A stretch of 64,000 nt of DNA from Gammaproteobacteria bacterium. GTDB lineage: Bacteria; Pseudomonadota; Gammaproteobacteria; Ga0077554; Ga007554. The notes below the pieces were generated by a model that did no database searches, was not told where the DNA came from, and saw only the letters and a program-made list of their open reading frames with translations. Each line of letters begins with the position of its first letter. Within the stretch, counting starts at the first letter, position 1. The position numbers were made by a program, and so were the translations under genes. This document shows positions 17,022 to 26,669 of the stretch, piece after piece. The stretch covers positions 245,258 to 309,257 of the forward strand of contig JAMPIW010000001.1 in the NCBI GenBank assembly GCA_040183005.1, written 5' to 3'.

Positions 17022-17891
17022 TTACTTCCATGGCCGGTCACTCCACTGATGCAAGACCAGGCCCGCCATAATCAATGCGGTACCCATCCAGACTTGCATG
17101 CCCACATGCTCGCCATTCAAGAAGGACCCCAGCAGCAGGGCCGTTATCGGCGTTATCAAGGTTATCAAGGCGATGCGTCCCACCGCCAAGTGTTTGAGGG
17201 CATAGTAATACAGTATAAAACCCAGCACAGAGCCTACTGTCCCTAAATATCCGATAGACAACATCGCGCGGATGGGCAATGCCCGTGGCAGTGAGCCATC
17301 CACGAGTATCCACGTCGTCAGATACAAGGGTGCGGCCACCAACAGACCACCCCCCGTTACCGCCATGGCAGGCATCTCCGCACCGATACGTTTAATCCAC
17401 ACCGCGCTTGCCGCATGCAGAAATACAGAAAGCAGGACAGCCGCCATGCCTAAAACCGCGAAGGCATCAGTACGCACCCCCACACCGAAGATAACCACCA
17501 GCCCCGCCACACCTGCCACCATGCCTGAAAACTTGCCTGGTTTAACGCCGCTTTCGCCCAAAAACACCGCGGCCAGCACGCCTGTCATCAATGGCGTTAA
17601 TCCGTACAAAACCGAGATCAACCCCGAAGGAATATACTGCGCACCCCAGTAAACGGTGATCATCGCGCCATAGATGCCCAATCCGGCCGCTAAATAGGTG
17701 CGCCGCGCGTTTTTATGCCAAGGCATATCGACACGCAGCACACGGATGAGCGCCAGACATAGCGCAGCGCCAAGCAACATGCGCGCGGTCACCCCAAACA
17801 AAAACCCGCCACCCTCACTACTCCATTTGATCGCCAAAGGCGTGGTGGACCAAATGAGAATGACACCGATAAAAGCGGCTGGCACAGACAC
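17022..17891 (-). CDS. EamA/DMT-family permease
   Basis: The 289-residue product has about ten hydrophobic helices in two repeated halves, typical of the drug/metabolite transporter superfamily. Recognisable segments are FIGVILIWSTTPLAIKWSS at the start and ALITLITPITALLLGSFLNGE near the end. These proteins export amino acids, purines or other small metabolites; the substrate cannot be inferred. It lies 64 bp upstream of slyD on the same strand and could be co-transcribed. A terminator at 17920-17955 separates it from the gene before. Confidence 0.85.
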   Translation of the reverse strand: MSVPAAFIGVILIWSTTPLAIKWSSEGGGFLFGVTARMLLGAALCLALIRVLRVDMPWHKNARRTYLAAGLGIYGAMITVYWGAQYIPSGLISVLYGLTPLMTGVLAAVFLGESGVKPGKFSGMVAGVAGLVVIFGVGVRTDAFAVLGMAAVLLSVFLHAASAVWIKRIGAEMPAMAVTGGGLLVAAPLYLTTWILVDGSLPRALPIRAMLSIGYLGTVGSVLGFILYYYALKHLAVGRIALITLITPITALLLGSFLNGEHVGMQVWMGTALIMAGLVLHQWSDRPWK

Positions 17892-17919
17892 TGCCTTTTC
17901 TCCCCGACGATCCTAAAAA

Positions 17920-17955
17920 CAAAAAAAGGCCGCGGAACGTGAGTTCTGCGGCCTT
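17920..17955 (-). terminator. Intrinsic terminator on the minus strand
   Basis: AAGGCCGCAGAAC and GTTCCGCGGCCTT pair around a 4-base loop and are followed by seven T residues on the minus strand. It stops transcription coming from the lipoprotein side before the DMT gene. Confidence 0.8.
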
Positions 17956-18254
17956 CGGAATACTACTGGCTAATATCAAATAATCAGCGCGTCACATCCC
18001 CCCAGCACGCAAGCCCATGCCATGCACGTAGCTTGGACAGGCAGCGCGCCGCAGGAATTATCATTGAATGGGGGTGTGTGAACATGCGCTGAGTCTGCCA
18101 GCACACACATCAATTTGCAAGGGCAAAGTGAAACGTAGGGTTTTGCGAATACAGCAGATGCAGAATGCGCGGGAGAGTTACTCTTCGCCCCTGAAGTTGA
18201 AAGCCCCGTAGCGCAAAGCATGCGGGGCTTCTCTTGCAGCTTATAAATCGCCGC
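17956..18254. other. Intergenic region downstream of the lipoprotein gene
   Basis: It holds a hairpin at 18201-18230 (AAGCCCCG with CGGGGCTT) just after the lipoprotein gene, probably its 3' stem-loop. An 81-codon minus-strand frame here has no recognisable motif or ribosome site, and I do not call it a gene. Confidence 0.5.
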
Positions 18255-18614
18255 TTATTTTTCCATCGACTTTCTAAACATCCGATCAAGCTTTTCATTG
18301 GTTTGATCAGCTTTCCGGTTGGCTTCATCGGCCTTGCCCATGACCTGATCGGCAGTTGATTGAGCAGCATTAGCCTTGCTCATTGCCTGATCTGCGGTCG
18401 AAGCGGCACTGGTCGCCTTGCTCAGCGCCTGGTCTGCGGTGGATTGCGCCGTAGCCGTTTTGCTTAACGCTTGATCCGCTTTGGCTTGAGCGGCACCTGC
18501 AGTCTCCTGTGCCTGCTCGGCTGTGGCGCGGATCTTGTCCAAGTCGCCGCTCGTTGCGCAGGCAACCAACCCAAGGGACAGCACGATGGGGGACAGCTTC
18601 AGTAGTTTATTCAT
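18255..18614 (-). CDS. Lpp-like alanine-zipper lipoprotein
   Basis: The 119-residue protein starts with a lipoprotein signal peptide (MNKLLKLSPIVLSLGLVACA) with lipobox LVAC, so cysteine 19 would be lipidated. The rest is a long coiled coil with repeated ADQALSKA / AQSTADQ units of about 14 residues. Lpp and OprI family lipoproteins form trimeric coiled coils that tie the outer membrane to peptidoglycan. The C-terminal lysine (KSMEK) could serve as the peptidoglycan anchor, as in Lpp. An L,D-transpeptidase is encoded 195 bp upstream, which fits that idea. The repeats can change copy number by slippage. Confidence 0.85.
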   Translation of the reverse strand: MNKLLKLSPIVLSLGLVACATSGDLDKIRATAEQAQETAGAAQAKADQALSKTATAQSTADQALSKATSAASTADQAMSKANAAQSTADQVMGKADEANRKADQTNEKLDRMFRKSMEK

Positions 18615-18808
18615 AATGTCTCCTTACATTTTATACAAAAAGTGCTTGTTGAATGGCCCTTTAGAAGACCTTTTTCAGAGTAATCTACTCGCTCGGATTT
18701 TACCAGACGTCATGCTCAAAAACCGCGTCGGGCTTTGGCGACGACGCTAGCAGGCTGTAGACTTGGGGTAAGGTTTGGCGGGAATGAGTTTTCCGGATGG
18801 AGCTCGTA

Positions 18809-19387
18809 TTAGATGATCAACACCTTGGTGCCGATTCGCACTAAACTAGCAAGCGATCTGATCTGCGCGTCGGTTAACGCAATACAGCCATCGGTCCAAT
18901 TGAAGCCGCGGTGCAAGCGCGGATCTCTGCCGCCCAGGCCATGAATACCGATTTGTCCGCCCAGCGGCGTATCTTGTGGAGGAACACGGCGCTCGATAAC
19001 GGCGTCGATAATATTGAGGTAGGTATCACGATCAATAAGATTGTCGCGATAGGCGCGATCCGCGTTCTCCACAGTAGGGAAGTCAAGGCCGAAGAATATA
19101 CCAAAGCGGCTGTTCGGATTAATCCATGCCACATGAAATGTGCCCAAAGGGGTGGTGCGATCACCTCGATGACGATCACCCGCCACGCCACCCCGCCCCA
19201 GCGCCACATAAGGGAAATGCTTAAGCACCTTATTTTGCCCCGCGAAGACGGTCAGTGTTTGCTGGCGGCTATCCACCATAACCCATGGCTGGGTTTCTTC
19301 CGCATCCGCGATGCCGGACAAGACGCACAACAACAATCCTGCGACACGCACCAAATAACCGATTTTATTTGTCAGCCATTTCCACAT
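18809..19387 (-). CDS. YkuD-family L,D-transpeptidase, periplasmic
   Basis: The product of about 192 residues has a signal sequence (VAGLLLCVLSGIADA) and a YkuD catalytic domain. The active-site region is IGIHGLGG ... WTDGCIALTD, with the cysteine of the conserved (S/T)xGC motif present and aspartate in place of the common histidine. Such enzymes form 3-3 crosslinks or attach lipoproteins to peptidoglycan. The neighbouring Lpp-like lipoprotein is a plausible substrate. The start at 19387 was chosen because the signal peptide begins there. Confidence 0.85.
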   Translation of the reverse strand: MWKWLTNKIGYLVRVAGLLLCVLSGIADAEETQPWVMVDSRQQTLTVFAGQNKVLKHFPYVALGRGGVAGDRHRGDRTTPLGTFHVAWINPNSRFGIFFGLDFPTVENADRAYRDNLIDRDTYLNIIDAVIERRVPPQDTPLGGQIGIHGLGGRDPRLHRGFNWTDGCIALTDAQIRSLASLVRIGTKVLII

Positions 19388-19482
19388 CGTTGCATTCTTC
19401 CACAAGAGTCCTTGCGACAACACTTCAACACGCCACGTTTTTGACTATATTCGTCATTAAACTGACGTCAAGAAATCAAAAA

Positions 19483-19953
19483 TTACTTCCGGTGGTAAGG
19501 ATGATTTTTTAGAATACTCCACGCCCGATACAGCTGTTCGGCAATTACGATGCGCACTACGGGGTGCGGCAATGTCAGCAGTGACAGAGACCATAATCCC
19601 TCGGCACGCTGCCGGCACGCGGCAGACAGACCCTCGGGGCCACCTACAAGCAGCGCGACATCACAACCGCCCTGCATCCAGCCCGCCAACTTCTGTGACA
19701 GATCCTCGGTACTCCACTGGCGTCCCGGCACATCGAGCGCAAGCACCCGGCAACCACGGGGTATCGCTGCCAGCATACGCTCACCCTCGTCATGCACAGT
19801 CCGTTCCACATCGGCACCCTTGCCACGCTTGCCGGGGATTATTTCAATCAGATGCAATCCGCACTCCGGCGGCATGCGCTTGGCGTATTCCTGATACCCC
19901 TCTTGCACCCACCCTGGCATACGGTCACCTACTGCAATCAAGTAAATACGCAT
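19483..19953 (-). CDS. rlmH: 23S rRNA (pseudouridine-1915-N3)-methyltransferase
   Basis: The 156-residue SPOUT enzyme is full length. Diagnostic segments are MRIYLIAVGDRMPGWVQEGY at the start, the LLVGGPEGLS knot motif near residue 103 and the C-terminal VRIVIAEQLYRAWSILKNHPYHRK, which is nearly invariant in RlmH. It methylates pseudouridine 1915 in helix 69 after 70S assembly. rlmH usually follows rsfS directly; here an OmpA-family gene on the other strand lies between them. Confidence 0.97.
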   Translation of the reverse strand: MRIYLIAVGDRMPGWVQEGYQEYAKRMPPECGLHLIEIIPGKRGKGADVERTVHDEGERMLAAIPRGCRVLALDVPGRQWSTEDLSQKLAGWMQGGCDVALLVGGPEGLSAACRQRAEGLWSLSLLTLPHPVVRIVIAEQLYRAWSILKNHPYHRK

Positions 19954-20095
19954 TCAAGCTATCCAGAAGGCGGCTGTTACATCATGAAATTCGGGGCGCA
20001 CTGCTCTAACAGCCTTGCGTGATATAATACACTTTATGCACTAAACAGCCCTAAAATATACCCCCTTAACTTTACTTGGAATGGAGATGCAGCTC

Positions 20096-20797
20096 ATGAC
20101 TATCCGCTGGAAAACAGGCCTTGCCTTGACCATCATCGCCGGACTTGCTCTTGGGCAGGTCGGATGCGCGACAACGCCAGGCTCGCAAACCTCATCCGGA
20201 TCTGAGCCGATGTCACACACCAAAAAAGGCGCGCTGATCGGTGGACTGGGTGGCGCTATCGTCGGCGGTCTGATCGGCAGCAAGAAAGCCAACGCCGGCA
20301 AAGGCGCGTTGATCGGCGGCGTGGTCGGCGCGGCGGGCGGTGGCATTATCGGCAATTATATGGACAAGCAGGCGCAGGAATTGGAGCAGGTTGCAGAGGT
20401 AAAGCGTGTCGATGATGGCATCGTGGCCACTATGAAGGACAAGATTCTTTTCGATTTTAACCAGTCGGCCCTTAAGCCAGAATCGAAAGCCAGCCTGCAA
20501 AAAATGGCTGACATTTTGAAAAAATATGAGAAAACTGAAATTACGGTGGCGGGTTATACCGATAATGTCGGCACAATGAGCCATAACCAGCAGCTTTCAG
20601 AGCGCCGGGCCAATGCCGTGCGCGCCTATCTGATAGATCAGGGTGTAAAAGCCAGCCGCATGACAGTGATGGGGTTCGGCCCGGACAATCCGGTGGCCTC
20701 CAATGATGCCGCCGATGGCCGCGCGCAAAACCGCCGTGTCGAGCTGCATATATCCCCGAACGACCAGTTACTCAAAGACGGGCAGAACCAGGGATAA
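20096..20797 (+). CDS. OmpA-family lipoprotein with glycine-zipper region
   Basis: The N-terminus is a lipoprotein signal with lipobox QVGC (cysteine about residue 24). A glycine-zipper segment follows (KGALIGGLGGAIVGGLIGS and KGALIGGVVGAAGGGIIG, two related repeats). The C-terminal OmpA domain (about 115-225) has the peptidoglycan-binding motif TDNVGTMSHNQQLSERRANAV and NRRVEL. It should anchor the outer membrane to the wall. Three in-frame ATGs exist (20081, 20087, 20096); the last has GGAG at the best distance. A palindromic dispersed repeat follows at 20845. Confidence 0.88.
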   Translation: MTIRWKTGLALTIIAGLALGQVGCATTPGSQTSSGSEPMSHTKKGALIGGLGGAIVGGLIGSKKANAGKGALIGGVVGAAGGGIIGNYMDKQAQELEQVAEVKRVDDGIVATMKDKILFDFNQSALKPESKASLQKMADILKKYEKTEITVAGYTDNVGTMSHNQQLSERRANAVRAYLIDQGVKASRMTVMGFGPDNPVASNDAADGRAQNRRVELHISPNDQLLKDGQNQG

Positions 20798-20844
20798 ATT
20801 CTCCAGGGAGATCTCGAATTCTATTTCAAAGCGCCAATAATCAG

Positions 20845-20871
20845 GTAGGGTGCGTCTCACGCACCCTACGA
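20845..20871. repeat. GTAGGGTGCG palindromic dispersed repeat
   Basis: GTAGGGTGCGT and ACGCACCCTAC pair around CTC. It shares its core with the hairpins at 5969 and 43989. Confidence 0.8.
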
Positions 20872-20941
20872 TTCCACTATTGACTTGAAAGTGGAATAAC
20901 GCCGGGCGGGCATGACGACCCCCTGCCTGGCCATTGCCGAC

Positions 20942-21295
20942 TCAACTACCAGTCATGGAATCCTGCTTGCGCGCCCCAACATCCCACAGCTTCTCCAACT
21001 GGTAAAAGTCGCGCGCCTGTGGCAGCATGACATGCACCACTACATCCGCCAGATCAACCAGCACCCACTCGCCTTCACGCCCGCCTTCCACGCCTAGCGG
21101 TCGTACCCCCACTTTTTTGGCCTCCATACTCACATGATCGGCCACCGATTTGACATGTCGGCTGGACGTGCCGCTGGCAATCACCATAAAGTCCGTGATG
21201 CCGGTGATGCCGCGCACATCGAACACCTTGATATCAACCGCCTTCATATCTTCGAGCGCGGCAACCGCGAACTGCTTCAATTCTTCAGATTGCAT
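20942..21295 (-). CDS. rsfS: Ribosome silencing factor
   Basis: The 117-residue protein matches RsfS (Iojap/YbeB). Diagnostic parts are [28 protein letters not shown] (quoted by region, residues about 20-46), the GVEGG motif near residue 69 and [14 protein letters not shown] near residue 79. It binds ribosomal protein uL14 and blocks subunit joining when nutrients are scarce. nadD usually precedes it and rlmH follows; nadD is not adjacent here. Confidence 0.96.
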   Translation of the reverse strand: MQSEELKQFAVAALEDMKAVDIKVFDVRGITGITDFMVIASGTSSRHVKSVADHVSMEAKKVGVRPLGVEGGREGEWVLVDLADVVVHVMLPQARDFYQLEKLWDVGARKQDSMTGS

Positions 21296-21469
21296 TAATT
21301 ATCCTGGATAACAAAAACCGTACAACGTGAGCCACTTGAGGACACCCTGATTCACGAGGATGTGCCGATAATATTGCTATTGTATCCCCGTTTGCATGAT
21401 CCGGCACCATAAGTGCTCGAAATGAGGGCGAAAGGGCTGTGTTTCAGATCACCGCTGGCCCCGCCCTGA

Positions 21470-23656
21470 CTACGCCAGCGTAATCTTCCAGCAGTTATGA
21501 ATGCGCGGATTGCGCTCATAATCCTTGGGCAGGGTGGCGCGCGAGATGTCTTCTATCTGTAGGCCGGGGAGCGCCTCACGATCCATTTTGAAGCGCTGAT
21601 AGTTGTTGGAAAACAGCAGCACGCCATCGCGCTCAAGCAGCCTGACGGCAGCCTTGATCAACATCACATGATCCCGCTGCACATCCAGCGTGTTGTCCAT
21701 GCGCTTGGAGTTTGAAAAGGTCGGCGGATCGAGGAAGATGAGGCCATAGCGCTGCTTCTCGTTTTCCATCCACTCCAGGCAGTCCGCCGAAATGAATTCG
21801 TGCCTGAGATCGCTGAAGCCGTTGAGCGCAAGATTGCGCCGCGCCCAAGCAAGATAGGTGTTGGACATATCGACCGTGACAGTGGCGTTTGCGCCACCCA
21901 CGGCGGCATGCACCGTCGCTGTGCCAGTGTAGCCAAACAGATTGAGGAAGCGCTTACCCTTCGCCAAGGTATGGATCAGGGCGCGTGTCGGGCGATGGTC
22001 GAGAAACAGGCCGGTGTCGAGGTAGTCCGTGAAGTTCACCAGGAATTTACAGTTGCCCTCATGCACCTCATAAAAATTGCCTGCCGCATCCTGTTTCACA
22101 TATTGCGACTTGCCTTTCTGCTGGCGGCGCACCTTGAGAAAAATGTTTGCGGCGGGGACGCCCAATACGTCCGGCATTACCGCCAGGGCTACACTTAGGC
22201 GTGTGGCGGCTTTCGCCGGGTCCACCGTCTTGGGGGCTTCGTATTCCTGCACATGCACCCATTGCTCGTAGATATCGACCGCCAGCGCATATTCAGGCAG
22301 ATCGGCATCGTACAGGCGGTAGCAATGCACGCCCTCGCGCTGCGCCCAGCGCCCGATGTTTTTCAGGTTCTTGCGCAGGCGGTTGGCGAACATTTCCGCG
22401 CCAGTGTTGAGCGGCTCAGAGTGTGGTTCTGGAGAGGACGCAACGGGCGACCCAGTGGCGGCAGCTTCAACGCTCTTGGCGTAGTAGCCCATATACCATT
22501 CGGGGATAACATCAAAGCTCAGCAGTTTGCATTCGATGGCACCGTTATAGAGGGTGTGGATGCGCCGCGCCCGCAGCCCCATGTGCTTGCCCAGATCGGG
22601 ATTGCCGGTAAGCACCACCGCCTTCCAGCCCTCGCAGTGCGCCTTGAGCTTATCGCCCAGAGCCTTGTAGAGATGTCGCAGCTCGTCTACCTGCCCCAAA
22701 CGCTCGCCGTAAGGCGGGTTGACGACCACCAGGCCGGGTTGATGTGAGCGCGGAGCATCCATGTTGGCGAGTTCACGCCGCTCAATATGCACCTTGCCTT
22801 GCAAGCCTGCATGCTCCACATTGACCAGCGCAATCCGCACCGCGCCCGGATCGGCGTCATAGCCGGAGATCGGCGGCAGGTGTTTTACCCCCTGCGCCCG
22901 GCGCGCCTGCGCTTCTGCAATCAAACTGGCCCAGGCACCAGCATCATGCCCCTTCCAGCGCAGAAAACCGTAATACGGCCGCAGCAACCCGGGGGCAATA
23001 TCGGCGGCGATCATGGCGGCTTCGATAGGAAGCGTGCCGGAACCGCACATCGGATCAAGCAACGCCCCGCCCGCACGAGCGATTTCCGGCCAGCCAGCAC
23101 GCAGCAGAATCGCGGCAGCGAGATTCTCTTTGAGCGGCGCCTCCACACCCTCCTGGCGATAGCCGCGTCTGTGCAGGCTTTCACCCGATAGATCGAGACT
23201 GACGGTGGCCACGTCGCGGCGCAGATAGACGTTGATGCGCACATCGGGTCGCTCCCGCGCCACTGACGGGCGTATCCCAGTTGCATCGCGAAACTGGTCG
23301 ACGATGGCGTCTTTTACCTTTAGCGCACCAAAATGGGTGTGCGTAATCTGCGACTGTAATGCGCTGAAATCCACCGTCAGCGTACCCTCTGCGGACAAAT
23401 GTTCGTCCCAGCGGATTGAGCGCACGCCTGCATAGAGAGCCTCCGGCGAGGGTGCGGAAAAGGTCGCCAGCGGCAACAACACCCGGTTGGCGATGCGCGA
23501 CCAGAGGCATACCCGGTAGGCTTGCTCCAGTGATGCCTCAAACGCCACGCCGGCACGGGTCTCGGCCACACTGGAAACACCTAGTGCGCGTAATTCATCG
23601 GCCAGCAGCGGTTCCATACCTTTGGGGGCGGTGGCAAAAAAATTGGATTTTTTCAT
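21470..23656 (-). CDS. rlmL: Bifunctional 23S rRNA methyltransferase RlmKL
   Basis: The 728-residue protein is a fusion. The N-terminal half carries a THUMP domain and the RlmL methyltransferase (LDPMCGSGTLPIEAAMIAADI and VVNPPYGERLG), which makes m2G2445. The C-terminal half is RlmK (FLNLFGYTGTATVHAAVGGA and LIFLDPPTFSNSKRM), which makes m7G2069. The fused form is typical of gammaproteobacteria and supports that placement. Length agrees with the E. coli protein (702 residues). The start at 23656 gives the conserved FFATAPKGMEPLLADELRALG opening. Confidence 0.96.
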   Translation of the reverse strand: MKKSNFFATAPKGMEPLLADELRALGVSSVAETRAGVAFEASLEQAYRVCLWSRIANRVLLPLATFSAPSPEALYAGVRSIRWDEHLSAEGTLTVDFSALQSQITHTHFGALKVKDAIVDQFRDATGIRPSVARERPDVRINVYLRRDVATVSLDLSGESLHRRGYRQEGVEAPLKENLAAAILLRAGWPEIARAGGALLDPMCGSGTLPIEAAMIAADIAPGLLRPYYGFLRWKGHDAGAWASLIAEAQARRAQGVKHLPPISGYDADPGAVRIALVNVEHAGLQGKVHIERRELANMDAPRSHQPGLVVVNPPYGERLGQVDELRHLYKALGDKLKAHCEGWKAVVLTGNPDLGKHMGLRARRIHTLYNGAIECKLLSFDVIPEWYMGYYAKSVEAAATGSPVASSPEPHSEPLNTGAEMFANRLRKNLKNIGRWAQREGVHCYRLYDADLPEYALAVDIYEQWVHVQEYEAPKTVDPAKAATRLSVALAVMPDVLGVPAANIFLKVRRQQKGKSQYVKQDAAGNFYEVHEGNCKFLVNFTDYLDTGLFLDHRPTRALIHTLAKGKRFLNLFGYTGTATVHAAVGGANATVTVDMSNTYLAWARRNLALNGFSDLRHEFISADCLEWMENEKQRYGLIFLDPPTFSNSKRMDNTLDVQRDHVMLIKAAVRLLERDGVLLFSNNYQRFKMDREALPGLQIEDISRATLPKDYERNPRIHNCWKITLA

Positions 23657-23738
23657 GGCAATAATTCAAGAAAATAGGGTGGGACTGGAAAAGATCAGAG
23701 GGGTATTCCACCGTGACCACCGTAAAGGTGGCAATGCG

Positions 23739-24689
23739 TCAGAACACCACTCGATTCCGCCCCTGCGCCTTGGCCTGATACAGTTTGATATCGGCACAGT
23801 TTATCAGCGCGTCGGGTGTCGGCAACCCTTCACCACCAACATAATCACATATCCCAAGCGAAGCGGTAAGAAAAATGTCGCCCACAGTGGTTTTGATGGG
23901 GTATTGGCTTATGTCATGCAGAATACGTTCAAATGCTTCGACATTGCATCGGTTCATCTTCGGGTAGTGCATGATAACAGCAAACTCCTCCCCGCCCATC
24001 CGTGCGACTATATCAGTCGGTCGTGCCGCGCGATGCAGACGCTTGGCAAACGCCAGCAACACTTCATCGCCGACACCATGCCCATGGGTGTCATTGATTA
24101 CTTTAAAATGGTCGAGGTCAATCAGGGCGAGGCAGGTGACACCGCCGCGCGCCATGGTTTCCGCGAGGATGGCATCCAGATGGGTTTGCAGGTAGCGACG
24201 GTTACCAAGGCCGGTAAGTGGATCGGTCGTCGCCAGCTCCTGCAATTCTTTGTTGTGAGCATCCAGGCTCTGGGCGGTTTCGATCAATCGGTTCTGCAGG
24301 TCGGCAATGCGCCCTGCGGCATGAAGACGGGCGGCCAGCTCCTGTTTACGCAGGGGCTTGGTCATGTAATCGTCGATACCATGCTGAAAGGCCAGCAACA
24401 TACTTTCCAGGTTTTCGTTAGCCGTAACCATGATTATCGAGGTGTAGTGATTGATGTCCTCGTCCACCTGGCGGACATGGCGCGTAAGCTCCAGCCCATC
24501 CATCTCCGGCATATTCCAGTCGGTGATCACCACATCCGCTGGACGCTCAGCCAACAACACCAAGGCTTGCTTGGCACTATATGCGCTGCGAACATCCAGA
24601 TAGCCGATACTTTCAAGCAGCACACATGCCGCCTCGCAAAAAAGAGGCATGTCATCAACCAGGACTATCGATAAGTCATTTCTGATCAT
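23739..24689 (-). CDS. REC-GGDEF response regulator, diguanylate cyclase
   Basis: The 316-residue protein has an N-terminal receiver domain (about 5-125) with the acidic pair in VLVDDMP, phospho-acceptor aspartate in ITDWNMP and lysine in MTKPL. A short coiled linker leads to a GGDEF domain (about 150-316) with active-site GGEEF. An RxxD inhibition site (RPTD) lies five residues before it, so product feedback is likely. It should make c-di-GMP when phosphorylated, as WspR/PleD-type enzymes do. No cognate kinase is adjacent. An HD-GYP protein at 49070 could degrade the product. Confidence 0.93.
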   Translation of the reverse strand: MIRNDLSIVLVDDMPLFCEAACVLLESIGYLDVRSAYSAKQALVLLAERPADVVITDWNMPEMDGLELTRHVRQVDEDINHYTSIIMVTANENLESMLLAFQHGIDDYMTKPLRKQELAARLHAAGRIADLQNRLIETAQSLDAHNKELQELATTDPLTGLGNRRYLQTHLDAILAETMARGGVTCLALIDLDHFKVINDTHGHGVGDEVLLAFAKRLHRAARPTDIVARMGGEEFAVIMHYPKMNRCNVEAFERILHDISQYPIKTTVGDIFLTASLGICDYVGGEGLPTPDALINCADIKLYQAKAQGRNRVVF

Positions 24690-24776
24690 GGGGTTTGTGC
24701 GCCGGCGGGTCAGCAGCCTTTTGAAAAATCCCGCAAAACACCAATACGCTGCAAACCCCCAAGAGTACGCGGGTTT

Positions 24777-25436
24777 TTAACCTGCGTCCATCACTTTAAT
24801 AACTTCGGATCGTTGCAGCATCCCCCAGCGGTTGACCACTGCACAGAACAGCTCGGCGGTTTTTTGGGCGTCGTAAATGGCCGAATGTGCCTCGCGGCTG
24901 TCCCACTCCAACCCTGCCGCATGTACCGCACGCGCCAGCACGGTTTGGCCGTAAGCCAGGCCGCCCAGCGTGGCGGTATCGAATGTGCTGAAAGGATGAA
25001 AGGGATTGCGCTTGATTTTGGCACGCGCCACAGTGGCATTGAGAAAGCCGAGATCAAAGAAGGGGTTGTGCCCAACCAAAATAGCGCGGGTACACCCGCT
25101 TTCTTTAATCGCCTTGCGCACGGCATTAAAAATGATATGCAGCGCCTCGGCCTCAGGTTTAGCGAGCCGGAACGGGTGATAGGGGTCGATGCCGTTGAAG
25201 GCCAGCGCCGATGGCTCCAGGTTCGCGCCCGCAAACGGCTCCACGTGGCAGGCGTGAGTCTCGTGCGGGCATATGACGCCCTCATCGTCTATGCGCAGCG
25301 TGACCGCAGCGATCTCCAGCAGCGCATCGGTCTGTGCGTTGAAACCCGCCGTCTCTACGTCCACCACCACCGGCAGAAAACCGCGGAAGCGGGAGGCCAT
25401 GGGAGACTTGGCCGAATTACTCACGGGATCATTCAT
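24777..25436 (-). CDS. rnt: Ribonuclease T
   Basis: The 219-residue protein is a DEDDh 3'-5' exonuclease: [11 protein letters not shown] carries the first D and [12 protein letters not shown] the next D and [13 protein letters not shown] the last H and D. The [11 protein letters not shown] and [19 protein letters not shown] segments are typical of RNase T, which trims tRNA and other stable RNA ends. The start codon lies within the last codons of pyrC (8-base overlap at 25429-25436), pointing to translational coupling. Confidence 0.93.
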   Translation of the reverse strand: MNDPVSNSAKSPMASRFRGFLPVVVDVETAGFNAQTDALLEIAAVTLRIDDEGVICPHETHACHVEPFAGANLEPSALAFNGIDPYHPFRLAKPEAEALHIIFNAVRKAIKESGCTRAILVGHNPFFDLGFLNATVARAKIKRNPFHPFSTFDTATLGGLAYGQTVLARAVHAAGLEWDSREAHSAIYDAQKTAELFCAVVNRWGMLQRSEVIKVMDAG

Positions 25437-26466
25437 CGGTAACGCCCCAGGCGACAGTTTCACCGGCACGGAAGGGTATCAGCGCATCCTCGCCCAAGCC
25501 GAATGACTCCGGCACGCGCCATGTGTGCCGCCGCAGAGTGATGTGCCCACTGTTGCGCGGCAGACGGTAAAAATCCGGGCCGTGAAAGCTGGCGAAGGCT
25601 TCCAGCTTGTCCAGCGCGCCCGCCTGTTCAAAGGCCTCGGCATACAACTCAATCGCGGCATGGGCGGTGTAAATGCCCGCGCAGCCGCAGGCAGCCTCCT
25701 TGGTGTGCCTGGCGTGCGGCGCACTGTCGGTGCCGAGGAAAAACTTCGGGCTGCCACTGGCCGCCGCCGCTACTAATGCCTGACGATGCGTCTCGCGCTT
25801 GAGTATCGGCAGACAGTAGTAATGGGGGCGGATGCCGCCCGCCAGCATGGCGTTGCGATTGAGCAGCAAATGATGAGCGGTGATGGTGGCTGCGATGTTA
25901 TCCGATGCCCCAGCCACGTAATCGGCGGCATCTTTGGTGGTGATGTGTTCCAGCACGATGCGCAGGCCGGGGAAACGCGCGGCAAGCGGGATCAAATGGC
26001 GCTCGATGAATACCCGCTCGCGGTCGAAGATGTCGATATCATTATCGGTAACCTCGCCATGAATCAGGAGCGGCAATCCATGCTCCTGCATCGCCTCCAG
26101 CGCGGGATACGTCTTTTCCAGCGCCGTCACGCCCGCATCGGAATGCGTCGTCGCCCCCGCCGGGTAGAGTTTCACCGCCGCAACATGGCCGCTGTTCCTG
26201 GCGCGGGCAATCTCCTGGGGTGGAGTATTGTCGGTGAGGTACAAGGTCATCAGCGGATCAAAACTCATTCCCTCCGGCACTGCCGCGAGAATGCGTGCCC
26301 GGTAGGCCAGCGCCGCATCCGTCGTAGTAACCGGGGGTTTGAGATTGGGCATGATGATGGCGCGAGCAAAGCAGCGTGCCGTATGCGCGACGGTGGTGGT
26401 CAGCGCCACGCCATCACGCAGATGCAAATGCCAGTCATCGGGGCGGGTGAGGGTAATCTGGTTCAC
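25429..26466 (-). CDS. pyrC: Dihydroorotase
   Basis: The 345-residue enzyme closes dihydroorotate in pyrimidine synthesis. Metal ligands are visible: DWHLHLRDG near the start (HxH), the carbamylated lysine region [19 protein letters not shown] and EHITTKDA, and the catalytic aspartate in [15 protein letters not shown]. It is the short PyrC type (class II), as in E. coli. It forms an overlapping pair with rnt, as in several gammaproteobacteria. Confidence 0.97.
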   Translation of the reverse strand: MNQITLTRPDDWHLHLRDGVALTTTVAHTARCFARAIIMPNLKPPVTTTDAALAYRARILAAVPEGMSFDPLMTLYLTDNTPPQEIARARNSGHVAAVKLYPAGATTHSDAGVTALEKTYPALEAMQEHGLPLLIHGEVTDNDIDIFDRERVFIERHLIPLAARFPGLRIVLEHITTKDAADYVAGASDNIAATITAHHLLLNRNAMLAGGIRPHYYCLPILKRETHRQALVAAAASGSPKFFLGTDSAPHARHTKEAACGCAGIYTAHAAIELYAEAFEQAGALDKLEAFASFHGPDFYRLPRNSGHITLRRHTWRVPESFGLGEDALIPFRAGETVAWGVTDE

Positions 26467-26669
26467 GAGGGGAATCCCGTTTGGAGTTGAATACTGCTAA
26501 TTATGCCATAGCTACAGCACCGGTAACTCTATAGATGACGCTGCCCACTGTTACCTCTACAATGCCGGTATTAGGGTCAGCGTAATTCAGCGTAATATGG
26601 ACACCTCCACAAAGCGACAAATTGCAGTGATCGATTACCTATGCCCAGAGATACCTTCCCATTAACGCC

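Noticed and set aside
17976..18221. 81-codon cysteine-rich frame on the minus strand
   Set aside because: No ribosome site, no signal peptide of normal form, and it overlaps the 3' hairpin of the lipoprotein gene.
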